From an uncultured Sphingomonadaceae bacterium (GTDB lineage Bacteria > Pseudomonadota > Alphaproteobacteria > Sphingomonadales > Sphingomonadaceae): 64,000 nt of DNA. The translations under genes were made by a program, and so were the position numbers. The notes beneath the pieces were generated by a model that was given only the letters and a program-made list of their open reading frames with translations, was not told the DNA's origin and did not search any database. The stretch lies in contig CANLQE010000001.1 in the NCBI GenBank assembly GCA_947493215.1, positions 1,302,001 through 1,366,000 on the forward strand, in the 5' to 3' direction. Shown here in pieces: positions 17,396 through 25,647 of the stretch (positions are counted from its first letter, which is position 1; each line of letters starts with the position of its first letter).

Positions 17396-18427
17396 ATGGC
17401 AGATTTTTTGTCATTCGGGGAAATCATGCTGCGGTTAAAAACACCTGGGCATGAGCGGTTTTTTCAATCGCCTGAATTTGAAGCTACTTTTGGTGGCGGT
17501 GAAGCCAATGTCGCGGTTGCGTTGAGCAATTACGGCCTGTCCTCAGCTTTTGTTACTGCGCTACCCGATAATGACATCGGCCAGCACGCTATCAATGAAG
17601 TGCGTCGCTTTGGCGTTGATACCTCGATGATCCGTCGCAGCGGCGATCGTGTTGGAATCTATTATCTGGAATCGGGGGCAAACCAGCGACCCTCAAAAGT
17701 TATCTATGATCGCGCGGCGTCATCGATTTGCGAATGCGGCCCCGGCGATTTCGACTGGCCGACAATTTTTAGCGGCGCAAAATGGCTGCACATTACAGGT
17801 ATCACTCCCGCGCTTAGCCAATCCGCAGCTGACCTCAGCCTTGAATGCCTCAAAGAAGCGAAAAAGGCCGGCGTGACGGTGTCATGCGATTTCAATTATC
17901 GCGGCAAATTGTGGAAATATGGCAAGACCGCGCCAGAGGTGATGACCGAGCTGGTGAAATATGTCGATGTTGGCATTGCCAATGAAGAGGATTGTCAAAA
18001 GTCGCTAGGTATCAGTGTCGATGTCGACGTTGAAGCAGGCGAACTCGATACCAAGAAATATGAAGCACTGTCAGAAAAGGTGCTGAAACTCTATCCTGAG
18101 ATGAAAACAATCGCGATTACCCTGCGTGAGAGCATGAGTGCCGACCGCAATGGCTGGTCGGCCTGTCTGCGCGAACGTGGCGGAGATTTCAAACTATCGC
18201 GGCGTTATGAAATTACTGATATTATCGATCGCGTTGGCGGCGGTGACAGCTTTGCATCCGCGTTGATCTGTGGGTTGAATAAATATGAAGACCGGCAGCA
18301 ATCATTGGAGTTCGCTGTGGCCGGAAGCTGTTTGAAGCATAGCATTTTGGGAGACTTTAACCGTGTTTCGGTCAGCGAAGTAGAAAAACTAATGGATGGC
18401 GACGGCTCAGGGCGAGTACAGCGTTAA
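17396..18427 (+). CDS. kdgK: 2-dehydro-3-deoxygluconokinase (PfkB family)
   Basis: A 343-residue ribokinase-type sugar kinase. The N-terminal [12 protein letters not shown] and [12 protein letters not shown] bind sugar. FNYRGKLW at 166-173 is typical of KDG kinases. The C-terminal [13 protein letters not shown] carries the catalytic Asp284; the usual GAGD is here GGGD. It phosphorylates KDG to KDPG, which the preceding aldolase cleaves. The start ATG follows AAGGAAG, 11 bp after eda. It is the last gene of the run; no strong terminator follows, but a GTCCGC palindrome lies 40 bp downstream. Confidence 0.92.
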   Translation: MADFLSFGEIMLRLKTPGHERFFQSPEFEATFGGGEANVAVALSNYGLSSAFVTALPDNDIGQHAINEVRRFGVDTSMIRRSGDRVGIYYLESGANQRPSKVIYDRAASSICECGPGDFDWPTIFSGAKWLHITGITPALSQSAADLSLECLKEAKKAGVTVSCDFNYRGKLWKYGKTAPEVMTELVKYVDVGIANEEDCQKSLGISVDVDVEAGELDTKKYEALSEKVLKLYPEMKTIAITLRESMSADRNGWSACLRERGGDFKLSRRYEITDIIDRVGGGDSFASALICGLNKYEDRQQSLEFAVAGSCLKHSILGDFNRVSVSEVEKLMDGDGSGRVQR

Positions 18428-18466
18428 GATCGCAATTTTACGATAAACTTCAATGCCCGCCTCTAC

Positions 18467-18493
18467 CGTCCGCTATGGGTGCAAAAGCGGACG
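18467..18493. repeat. dispersed GTCCGC/GCGGAC palindrome, copy 1
   Basis: CGTCCGC at 18467-18473 and GCGGACG at 18487-18493 form a 7-bp inverted repeat around TATGGGTGCAAAA. Similar units occur at 19893 and 23251, and weaker ones near 22739 and 23286, all between genes. Confidence 0.55.
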
Positions 18494-18649
18494 TTGGGAA
18501 AGACCATATATGATTCGAGAACTGATCAAAAAGGACCAACCGCGCAATCTCGCCAAATCGGTACTCGTTGAATAACCGTCTTGCTGTAACTCTCTATCGT
18601 TTTGTCCCGAATAATGCCTTAAGAGCAGCATTGCAGGACGGAGCAAGCC

Positions 18650-19867
18650 ATGAAAATCACAAGCGAAAAATTTCAATTCACCAGCAATGCTGGACAATTA
18701 CTGGACGGACGGTTGGAGCGTCCTGCGACCGGATCCGTGCGCGCAATCGCGCTATTTGCACATTGCTTCACATGCACAAAAAATAGCCGCGGTGCGGTTC
18801 GAGTTTCCGCCGCATTGGCCGCGCAAGGCATCGCAACATTGCGATTTGACTTTACGGGCCTAGGGAACAGCGAAGGCGCATTTTCCGACAGCGGATTTAT
18901 ATCCAATGTCTCCGATTTGGTGGCCGCTGCCGACGCGTTGCGTAAGGGCCCCGGCGCACCAGCAATTTTAATTGGTCATAGCCTCGGCGGAGCAGCTGCG
19001 ATCGCGGCTGCCGAAAAAATTAAAGATATCAAAGCGGTAATTACTATTGGCGCACCGTTTGATGTTGATCACGTGCTGGGCCAACTAGGTGCCGATTTAG
19101 AAAAAGTGAAGACTTATGGGCAAGCAGAAGTTCACATTGGGGGACGACCGTTTGTCGTCGATCAAGCATTTTTGGATCAGGCATACGACCAGCCGCAAGC
19201 ACAGCGTTTGACCAAATTGAACAAAGCGCTTCTGGTTTTGCACGCTCCGGATGATGATATTGTTGCTTTGGACAATGCGAGCGCGATCTTCCAAGCTGCG
19301 CGTCACCCCAAAAGCTTCATCGCTTTAGAGGGCGCAGATCATTTGCTGACAACTAAGGGTTCCGGCGAATATACAGCGCAGATCATTGCCGCTTGGGTCC
19401 AGCCTTATCTTTCGGAAATTGAAGTTAGCAGTGATACGCCAGCGCCAGGGGTTGTTACGGTTGAAACCGCGAGCGGCAAGTTCAAACAGACTATACGGAG
19501 CAGCGATCATCAACTGATCGCTGATGAGCCTTTGTCTTTCGGCGGAGGTGATCTTGGCCCTGGGCCCTATGATTATTTGCTGGCCGGCCTTGGTGCATGC
19601 ACATCAATGACAATCAAAATGTATGCCGACCGTAAAGGTATTCCGCTCGAGAAGGTACATATCGAGCTTGAACATTCCCGCGAACATGTAGGAGATTGTG
19701 ACAGCTGTAATAATAAAGAAAATCGCATCGATGTGATTGATCGTACGATTTCATTAAGCGGTGATCTCAGTGAGGAACAACGTGAAAAGCTGATGGAAAT
19801 TGCGGATAAATGCCCTGTCCATCGGACATTAGAAAACCGGATAGATATTCACAGCACATTGGGATGA
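18650..19867 (+). CDS. alpha/beta hydrolase fused to OsmC-family peroxiredoxin-like domain
   Basis: A 405-residue two-domain protein. Residues 20-255 form an alpha/beta hydrolase with GHSLGG (nucleophile Ser111), an acid in HAPDDD (about 201-203) and His231 in GADHLL. Residues 265-405 form an OsmC domain with Cys317 in GACTSM and Cys388 in KCPVHRTL, the redox pair of organic hydroperoxide reductases. Fusions of this order are known in proteobacteria, but their substrate is not. One idea is that the hydrolase frees a peroxidised acyl group that the OsmC part reduces. The start is ATG behind GGACGGAG. It is a single-gene unit flanked by GTCCGC palindromes. Confidence 0.88.
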   Translation: MKITSEKFQFTSNAGQLLDGRLERPATGSVRAIALFAHCFTCTKNSRGAVRVSAALAAQGIATLRFDFTGLGNSEGAFSDSGFISNVSDLVAAADALRKGPGAPAILIGHSLGGAAAIAAAEKIKDIKAVITIGAPFDVDHVLGQLGADLEKVKTYGQAEVHIGGRPFVVDQAFLDQAYDQPQAQRLTKLNKALLVLHAPDDDIVALDNASAIFQAARHPKSFIALEGADHLLTTKGSGEYTAQIIAAWVQPYLSEIEVSSDTPAPGVVTVETASGKFKQTIRSSDHQLIADEPLSFGGGDLGPGPYDYLLAGLGACTSMTIKMYADRKGIPLEKVHIELEHSREHVGDCDSCNNKENRIDVIDRTISLSGDLSEEQREKLMEIADKCPVHRTLENRIDIHSTLG

Positions 19868-19892
19868 TCATATTGCGCCTCCGTATGGCCAG

Positions 19893-19918
19893 CGTCCGCA
19901 ATGGGCGCAAAAGCAGAC
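19893..19918. repeat. dispersed GTCCGC palindrome, copy 2 (one arm imperfect)
   Basis: CGTCCGC followed by AATGGGCGCAAAA and GCAGAC. The spacer closely resembles copy 1; the right arm has one change (GCAGAC for GCGGAC). It lies between the convergent OsmC-fusion and LysR genes. Confidence 0.5.
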
Positions 19919-19957
19919 ATCTTTTATCTTGGAAGGGATAGATCGATTTCGCCTAAG

Positions 19958-20836
19958 TCAGCAATTCCAGTCATAGTTCTGCGCGAGCTTTTCCAACGCA
20001 ATAATTGACGGCGAAGCCGCCGAACCGAAAACAAATGAAATTGCGACTGTCCGCTGCAAGTCTACGCCCTTGATAGGTCGCAGTCGGATACCCGAAACAA
20101 CCCGTGAAAATTCTCCAAGGGTACACACGCCTTTGCCGGCAGCGACCAATTGTTGGATCCAGTCTTCCCGATCCGATTGTATCAGCGGACGAATATCCAA
20201 ATCCTTATTGTCCACCATCTCGAGGAAACCAGAACGGAATTCGCAATTCAGTCGGTCCAAATAGTTTTGCTTGGAAAATTCTTCCAATTCGATTTCAGAT
20301 TTCTTTGCAAAATCATCATTTTTCGCGAAGGCCATCAATAGCCTTTCCTCAAATAGTCGCGTCGTTTTGATCTTGTGGTTCTCAGTCGCACGCTGTGTGC
20401 AGATACAGGCATCCAGAAACCCGGATAATATCGCTTCCTGCGAGGTGGATTGATCGATCTGGTGCAACACAATTCTCGTGTTGGGGTTTTCCGATAGATA
20501 GCATGCCAGAAATTCAACAAATTTGGATGGACCTAGAGAATCTGCAATGCCGATGTTTAGCATGCTATGCCCGGATTCCAGATGGTCATGTGCCAGCAAT
20601 TTTGCGCGCGCTTCGCTCTCGAGAATATTAGAAAATTCACTGCGGATTTTCTGCCCCAATTCAGTCAGTCGCGTGTTTTTCCCGTCGCGAACGATAAGAA
20701 GGCCTCCAAATTCCTCTTCTAACTTCTGGATGGATTTCGTTAGCGCCGGTTGTGAGATATCATTTTGCTCGGATGCCTGAGTGAAATTCAAGGTCTCCGC
20801 CACGGACAAAAAGTGCCTTATCTGCTTCAGTTCCAC
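19958..20836 (-). CDS. LysR-family transcriptional regulator
   Basis: The protein has 292 residues from a GTG start at 20836, chosen because GGGAGG sits 7 bases upstream; the TTG at 20851 would overlap that site. The N-terminal winged HTH reads LKQIRHFLSVAETLNFTQASE...SQPALTKSIQKLEEEFGG, followed by a periplasmic-binding-protein-like effector domain (about 90-290). It lies downstream of, and in the same direction as, the two cytochrome P460 genes but behind a terminator, so it is probably transcribed alone. It may control the P460 genes; no divergent target is visible, which is unusual for a LysR protein. Confidence 0.85.
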   Translation of the reverse strand: MELKQIRHFLSVAETLNFTQASEQNDISQPALTKSIQKLEEEFGGLLIVRDGKNTRLTELGQKIRSEFSNILESEARAKLLAHDHLESGHSMLNIGIADSLGPSKFVEFLACYLSENPNTRIVLHQIDQSTSQEAILSGFLDACICTQRATENHKIKTTRLFEERLLMAFAKNDDFAKKSEIELEEFSKQNYLDRLNCEFRSGFLEMVDNKDLDIRPLIQSDREDWIQQLVAAGKGVCTLGEFSRVVSGIRLRPIKGVDLQRTVAISFVFGSAASPSIIALEKLAQNYDWNC

Positions 20837-20899
20837 TGTGATGCCTCCCAAAAAAACGGTGATTTTTCGATACTGTCCCTGTTTTTGAACTAGCTACCA

Positions 20900-20935
20900 G
20901 CAAAAAGCATCGGTTACAAAAGGCAACCGATGCTT
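20900..20935 (-). terminator. intrinsic terminator of the P460 operon
   Basis: A perfect 11-bp stem (20905-20915 with 20925-20935) has a 9-base loop. On the minus strand it is followed by TTTTTG. It is 63 bases beyond the stop of the P460-cytochrome c gene. Confidence 0.75.
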
Positions 20936-20997
20936 CTGGTTTTCGAGATTTCCAGTTCATAGTGGAGATGAGTAATCTCGAAAGGGAGCGAAATTCT

Positions 20998-21957
20998 CTA
21001 GGTTGTTTTCAAATAATCTATGATTGCTCTCCGGTCAGACGGTTTCGCAACGCCGCCTGGAAATAAGGATTCCATCTTATTGCCGGGTACGACGGAAGAT
21101 GGCTTGGTAATGTGACTATCCAAATTTTCTTCGGTCCAAATAATATTCGCAGATTTCAGGGCGGGCGAGTAGCTATATCCGGATACGGTTCCAGAATTGC
21201 GCCCTATAATTCCCGCGAGTGACGGTCCGATACCATTCTTGCCAATTTCGGTGGAATGGCATGTTTTGCAAACAGCGAAAGCCACAGGCTCTTCGGCTGA
21301 TGCAGCAATCTCTTCATTGGACTTCTCGTCCATGGACGCTTTGATTTGAGTCAACCATGTGGGGATGGGTGGTTTTCCATCCTTCCAAAGAACAGGATAT
21401 GCCTCGATATAGATCCAGTCCGTTGCTTTGGCCGGGACATGGCAGCTCAGGCAATCCTGCTTATAGTTTGTCGCCACTTGTTTTGTTGGTTCCTTGGCTT
21501 CAAACAATGCCCATCCCCAACCGTCGCCCCACAGAGAATTGTCCGGGAATCGCTTGTTTACATCCTTGATCATCACAAACCAGACGCCCTTGTCCGTTGC
21601 GTAGGAAGCCGCGCCGGTTGACAACATGGCTGTTGCTGCACCTCTGACTTCTTTCACGAGCACAGTGCCATCCGGGAACGTTCCGGTTTCCAGATACGCA
21701 TCAACTGATCGAGGTGAGATATACACTTGGTGCATCCCGTTCGCTTTTCCGCTTTCGTCTGCAGTCGACCACGCTCCGAGTGTTTGCCACTTCAAAAAAT
21801 CTTGCGGAAAAGAAATTGCGCCTGTTTCAGAAACGATATCCGAAGGCCAAGTTACTTTGTCACCATCCTTGGACGAAACATCAGTTACAGTTCCCGAACC
21901 ACAGGAAGTCAACATAAGGGCCGTTGCCGCAAGAGCAGCATTCGCGATTTTATTCAT
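20998..21957 (-). CDS. lipoprotein with cytochrome P460 domain fused to class I cytochrome c
   Basis: The protein has 319 residues from the ATG at 21957 (9 bases behind AGAGGA; the ATG at 21963 is too close). Residues 1-19 are a lipoprotein signal with lipobox LTSC (Cys19). A P460 domain (about 35-195) carries the first haem motif CLSCH (169-173). A cytochrome c domain (about 222-319) has CKTCH (230-234) and a probable axial Met295 in PGNKMESLF. P460 proteins oxidise hydroxylamine or bind NO; the c domain would pass on electrons. Whether the lysine cross-link of true P460 is present cannot be judged. It is the second gene of a pair, 24 bp behind a second P460 gene. Confidence 0.82.
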   Translation of the reverse strand: MNKIANAALAATALMLTSCGSGTVTDVSSKDGDKVTWPSDIVSETGAISFPQDFLKWQTLGAWSTADESGKANGMHQVYISPRSVDAYLETGTFPDGTVLVKEVRGAATAMLSTGAASYATDKGVWFVMIKDVNKRFPDNSLWGDGWGWALFEAKEPTKQVATNYKQDCLSCHVPAKATDWIYIEAYPVLWKDGKPPIPTWLTQIKASMDEKSNEEIAASAEEPVAFAVCKTCHSTEIGKNGIGPSLAGIIGRNSGTVSGYSYSPALKSANIIWTEENLDSHITKPSSVVPGNKMESLFPGGVAKPSDRRAIIDYLKTT

Positions 21958-21981
21958 ATGCATCTATCCTCTTTGGAGAAC

Positions 21982-22632
21982 CTATTTGGGTTTCGCGTCT
22001 CGCAGAACGGGATAGAATTGAGTGAAAACAAAATCATCATCTGCGGATGCTGCGTGGCATGCGTTGCACGAATCTGTCGGCATTGCTGTTGCCGTTTTTC
22101 CATAAGGAGTGGAATGGCCAAAACTGAAATACGCCCAACCGCCCGGTTCATCTTGAAAGCGTTGATTGTCCTTGACCGTTAGTTCCAACCCCGAGAATTC
22201 ACCCTGAAAATAACCAACCCCGCTCACCTCTTGCGCTGATCCGTTCTCGGCGTTGTTGTTTTCACGAACGGTAGTCAGTTCCTTGGCAATCTGTGTCCCT
22301 TCGGGGAATTTTCCAGTTGCCGAATATACGGCATAGGCACTCGGTTCGATGTAAACATTATGAAACTCAGGGAAAGGTGCTTCACCCCCGTTTAGCGCAT
22401 TCGGAGTGAGCGGAGCACCAATAAATACCCACTCTCGCCATCCAACGGGCTGATTGACGGAGCCATCCTCATTAAACGATGCGTGAACAATTTTGGCGGA
22501 TTTATCTTCGGCGGTCATACCGACACCGCCTTCGTCAGACGCCGAATTTTCTTGACTACAAGCTGCTATCGCCAATGAACTTGCAAAAAGCAATACGATT
22601 CCATGGCTCTTTTTGACTAATGCGTTTCGCAT
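21982..22632 (-). CDS. lipoprotein cytochrome P460-family protein
   Basis: The protein has 216 residues from the ATG at 22632, which follows GGGGGA; the longer frame adds an unlikely leader. The lipobox AIAAC (Cys25) anchors it to a membrane. The P460 domain (about 50-212) ends with the haem motif CNACH at 189-193, near the C-terminus as usual. It shares the pattern GxFPxGTxxxKE...GW.YF/WALF with the downstream gene, so the two look like duplicates, one of which carries an extra cytochrome c. It is probably an electron-transfer or NO/hydroxylamine-handling protein of the periplasm. Confidence 0.8.
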   Translation of the reverse strand: MRNALVKKSHGIVLLFASSLAIAACSQENSASDEGGVGMTAEDKSAKIVHASFNEDGSVNQPVGWREWVFIGAPLTPNALNGGEAPFPEFHNVYIEPSAYAVYSATGKFPEGTQIAKELTTVRENNNAENGSAQEVSGVGYFQGEFSGLELTVKDNQRFQDEPGGWAYFSFGHSTPYGKTATAMPTDSCNACHAASADDDFVFTQFYPVLRDAKPK

Positions 22633-22805
22633 AAAATCCCCCGTTTGTTGCATGTCTGTTGTGCAAATTAATGTCACAGAAGATCATCTTAAGAAAATTA
22701 TAGATTCCATAAGTCTTAGTTATAATGGCATTCACTTATGTCCGCTGTCGGGATATTGCGGTCGTCGAGGCCTTGCGTTCAAAAACAGATGGCCTCGATC
22801 AAAAA

Positions 22806-23165
22806 CTATCTTTCCAATTCACCGAAGAAACCGATGACTTTGACGATCTTACCGACGTCATTGACCTCGGTGACATCAAATCCAGGCATCAATAGCTTAC
22901 CGTTCAGATGGATCGCCCAATGATATCGGCAGTGATTGTTTTGGACGTTAATTTCACTGGCACGAGAATAAACGGCACCAGGAACTTGTTTCTGGACTTG
23001 CTCGACCATTTTGAGAAATGCTTCGCGTCCAATTATGTTGTGATTGGGATCTACAAAATGGACATTATGCTCTAGAGCGGCCTCTGTTAGCCCACGTTTT
23101 TCCGTCTCATCGGTCGTGTTCCATACAGCCAACATTTTATCCAAATTTTCAAGATCGGTTTTCAT
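22806..23165 (-). CDS. NTF2/SnoaL-like small protein
   Basis: A 119-residue protein starting at the ATG at 23165 behind AAGG; the GTG two codons earlier is less likely. The pattern AVWNTTDETEKRGLTEAALEHNVHFVDPNHNIIGREAFLKMV is typical of SnoaL-like, NTF2-fold proteins, which are cone-shaped barrels used as small enzymes or binding modules. Catalytic residues cannot be assigned. It lies about 170 bp upstream of the P460 pair on the same strand, with its own spacer, so operon membership is uncertain. Confidence 0.7.
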   Translation of the reverse strand: MKTDLENLDKMLAVWNTTDETEKRGLTEAALEHNVHFVDPNHNIIGREAFLKMVEQVQKQVPGAVYSRASEINVQNNHCRYHWAIHLNGKLLMPGFDVTEVNDVGKIVKVIGFFGELER

Positions 23166-23250
23166 GGGCACCTTACTACGTTTTCGAGATCAGTTTTAAC
23201 TACATTGTTCACGCGCTTCGTCAATCTGCTGCATTGCAACTAACTCCTAA

Positions 23251-23275
23251 CGTCCGCCTTCGGGATAAAGCGGAC
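23251..23275. repeat. dispersed GTCCGC/GCGGAC palindrome, copy 3
   Basis: CGTCCGC at 23251-23257 and GCGGAC at 23270-23275 enclose CTTCGGGATAAA. It lies in the spacer between two NTF2-fold genes, and a degenerate copy (TCAGCTATGGGCGTACGAGCGGA) follows at 23288. Confidence 0.55.
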
Positions 23276-23364
23276 AACAGTTTAGTGTCAGCTATGGGCG
23301 TACGAGCGGAGTAAGATCTCAGGTGATATCATTGTTCTGGATTCTCTAATCCGTGGCTATATCT

Positions 23365-23793
23365 TTAAGGCTTGCTGTACCACAAGGCGTTCACAATCAG
23401 CCATTTCCCGTCAAAATTACCCATGTGAAAATAGTCAATGAACCAAGGCGTTTCGAGCCGCACCGACGCCGTATTCCCAGACACGTCCAAAACCTTGCAA
23501 CTACGGTCCCATTTATCGACTGGGGTTTTGAGAACCTCTCGCTTTGTCAGATCGACTAGTTCTTCTTTTGTCATCCGTCGTAGCCCGAAGCGTTCATAGG
23601 GGCGCTCGCCAGTCACGGCGCGCTTGGCAAGGTCAGGATGCAACGCGCGTGCAACGCGTTCAGGGTCTCCTTGAAGCTGGCCATCAATATAATCATGGCA
23701 TGACGCATTAATGGCAGAATGCGTGGCAGCATCAGCTTTAACCGGTGAACTTGTCGCGACGGCGGCTGCTAAGATAACTGTACCCAGTCCCAT
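23365..23793 (-). CDS. secreted NTF2-fold protein, putative lumazine-binding type
   Basis: The protein has 142 residues. A signal peptide at about 1-21 ends VKADA. The body HDYIDGQLQGDPERVARALHPDLAKRAV...FDGKWLIVNALWY matches the Lumazine_bd_2 group of the NTF2-like fold. These proteins are mostly uncharacterised; the name comes from remote similarity and does not prove ligand binding. Export suggests a periplasmic role. It is a single gene next to the integrase remnant and tRNA. Confidence 0.7.
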   Translation of the reverse strand: MGLGTVILAAAVATSSPVKADAATHSAINASCHDYIDGQLQGDPERVARALHPDLAKRAVTGERPYERFGLRRMTKEELVDLTKREVLKTPVDKWDRSCKVLDVSGNTASVRLETPWFIDYFHMGNFDGKWLIVNALWYSKP

Positions 23794-24007
23794 GGCCTTA
23801 ACCTTTCATCTGAGGGGTTTTTAGGTGATGCATCAAAGGAGAGTTACAGTAGTGCTGGATCGAGTTCCAGTACGTCTCACGGTTTAGAACCCGCTCGACT
23901 GACATATGCTTTAGTCCCGATTGACCAACTGACCTTGTTTTGTGCTGTGGTCAAATGTCCGCATAGCTGGAAAACTGCGATTGTTAAATTGTCATCAAAA
24001 GGATGAA

Positions 24008-24205
24008 ATGATGCGAAAAGCGGTGACAGACAAGACCGTTTCCGCCCTCGAGGCTCGATCAAAACGCTATGAAGTTCACGATGTTCATTTGTCCGCTTTT
24101 GGCATTCACGTAACCACAGGTGGCCGCAAGACCTTCTTCAATCGCTATCGCTTACCCTACAGCTACCCCAGCGCATCTCGCGCTTCACACATATTCCATA
24201 GGTAA
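24008..24205 (+). pseudogene. truncated tyrosine integrase (N-terminal arm only)
   Basis: A 65-codon frame behind AAAGGA. The first 45 residues (TDKTVSALEARSKRYEVHDV...LSAFGIHVTTGGRKTFFNRYRL) fit the N-terminal arm-binding domain (DUF4102) of P4-type phage and island integrases, whose usual pattern is 'LTDTxIRxLKPxxKxYKVxDxxGLxLxVxPxGxKxWxFRYR'. The core-binding and catalytic domains are absent; the frame ends in unrelated sequence 9 bp before the 3' end of tRNA-Lys. A whole integrase is about 400 residues. The position at a tRNA 3' end is the normal place for an island integrase, so I read it as a decayed integration scar. Confidence 0.6.
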
Positions 24206-24214
24206 TTGAAATAA

Positions 24215-24290
24215 TGGTGAGCCCTGCTGGGTTCGAACCAGCGACCTACTGATTAAAAGTCAGTTGCTCTACCGACTGAGCTAAGGGCCC
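24215..24290 (-). tRNA. tRNA-Lys (anticodon UUU)
   Basis: A 76-nt cloverleaf read on the minus strand. The acceptor arm is GGGCCCT with AGGGCTC, the D arm is GCTC...GAGC, the anticodon arm is CTGA/TCAG with loop CTTTTAA (anticodon TTT), and the T arm is CTGGTTCGAACCCAG. CCA is encoded at the 3' end (24215-24217). A truncated integrase abuts its 3' side. Confidence 0.95.
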
Positions 24291-24388
24291 CCAGACATAA
24301 AATGCTTTGCATAAATGCTCGTGAGAAGCGCCTCCCTAGTGGTGCTTGGCTTTGGGGTCAAGCGGCTTTGCGCTGTTTGCGCAGGATT

Positions 24389-24874
24389 TTATAGCTGGCG
24401 TTGGCGGGACGCGATTTGTCCGATGGTACGGCCGGTTACCGGATCACGCCATTTTGCCGCTATTTCGGCGGCGGGCCGCAGGACGAAGGGGCGTTCCCGC
24501 ATCATCGGATGAGGGATGGTGAGCTGCGGATCATCGCTAGAGAACATGCCTTCACTCCATAATATAATATCGAGATCGAGTACCCTTTGTGACCATCGCT
24601 GGCCGCGCCGGTTGCCAAAACGTGATTCGATAAACTTGAGGAGGACAAGCAGGTCGCTGGGGGCCAGCCCGGTTTCAATGACCGCTGCTGCATTGGCATA
24701 AGTGCGGCTTGATGGCCCCACTGGCTGGGAAGAGAGGGTGGTCGAGCGTTCCAAAATACTCAGCCCCTGCTGCTCCATTGCGGTTAGAGCCGCTGAAATG
24801 ACTTTGAGGGGAGGGCCATGCCGAACGTGACGCTGGTTGGAGCCCAGGGCGATCAGGAAGCGGGTTTGCGGCAT
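24389..24874 (-). CDS. folK: 2-amino-4-hydroxy-6-hydroxymethyldihydropteridine diphosphokinase
   Basis: A 161-residue HPPK. It has the N-terminal ALGSNQ, the mobile-loop segment SSQPVGPSSRTYANAA, and the signature RWSQRVLDLDIILW with metal-binding Asp100 and Asp102, followed by IPHPMMRERPFVL. It transfers pyrophosphate from ATP to the pterin before dihydropteroate synthase in folate synthesis. It stands alone here; another folate gene (folB) lies 35 kb away in the window. The nearest minus-strand neighbour downstream is tRNA-Lys. Confidence 0.93.
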   Translation of the reverse strand: MPQTRFLIALGSNQRHVRHGPPLKVISAALTAMEQQGLSILERSTTLSSQPVGPSSRTYANAAAVIETGLAPSDLLVLLKFIESRFGNRRGQRWSQRVLDLDIILWSEGMFSSDDPQLTIPHPMMRERPFVLRPAAEIAAKWRDPVTGRTIGQIASRQRQL

Positions 24875-24979
24875 TGGGCGCCTCTCTTTTTGTTACAACT
24901 AGCAGCAAACTAACAGTTTCAAGCTTTTCAAAGCGCTGCTACCATGGAACGGAAATAAGACAAACTGAGGAGCAATATT

Positions 24980-25561
24980 ATGGGCGGTCGACATCTGGGC
25001 AAAGGCGCGACAACTTTGTTGGTTGCGGGATTGGCCGTTTCTTTGGCCGCGTGCAGCGGCAATGACGCCGCCTCTGAGCTCGAACCCGCCGAGAGCATTG
25101 CCCGCGCCGCTCTGGTGGGTGCAGACGAGACCCAATATGGCGAAGTTATCATTGGCGAGGGTGATGGCGGTCTAATCGTACAGATTAAAGCGGAAGGCCT
25201 GACACCTGGACCGCGCGGCGTGCATATTCATGAAGTAGGGAAATGTGAGGGACCAGACTATAAATCTGCCGGTGGTCACTGGAATCCAACCGAAAAAGAG
25301 CATGGATTGGATAATCCTAAGGGCTCGCATATGGGCGACTTCTTCAATCTTGAGATTGGAGAGGACGGTAAGGGGTCGGTCGAGGCAAACATTGATGGCG
25401 CCAGTTTGAAAGAAGGGGCTAACGCGCTTATGGATGCCGATGGCGCAGCGTTTGTGGTTCATGCGGGCGCGGATGATTTGAAAACCGATCCATCGGGTGA
25501 GAGCGGCGGTCGGATTGCCTGCGGTGTATTTGAGATCCAGCGGTTTGAGCCTGCAAATTGA
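24980..25561 (+). CDS. sodC: Cu,Zn superoxide dismutase, lipoprotein form
   Basis: The protein has 193 residues from the ATG behind TGAGGAG. Lipobox SLAAC (Cys25) predicts a membrane-anchored periplasmic protein. Metal ligands are His82, His84, His100 (bridging), His108, His117, Asp120 and His161. Cys89 and Cys181 should form the structural disulfide. A conserved Arg in GGRIACG guides superoxide. It removes superoxide outside the cytoplasm. It is monocistronic, divergent from folK. Confidence 0.93.
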   Translation: MGGRHLGKGATTLLVAGLAVSLAACSGNDAASELEPAESIARAALVGADETQYGEVIIGEGDGGLIVQIKAEGLTPGPRGVHIHEVGKCEGPDYKSAGGHWNPTEKEHGLDNPKGSHMGDFFNLEIGEDGKGSVEANIDGASLKEGANALMDADGAAFVVHAGADDLKTDPSGESGGRIACGVFEIQRFEPAN

Positions 25562-25647
25562 GCTTGCTAATTGATTTGGGGCCGGTGATCGCTGTCACAA
25601 ATATTTCGTAAATTATTATATACCACGCTTAGCTATCGGGGGGTCGC

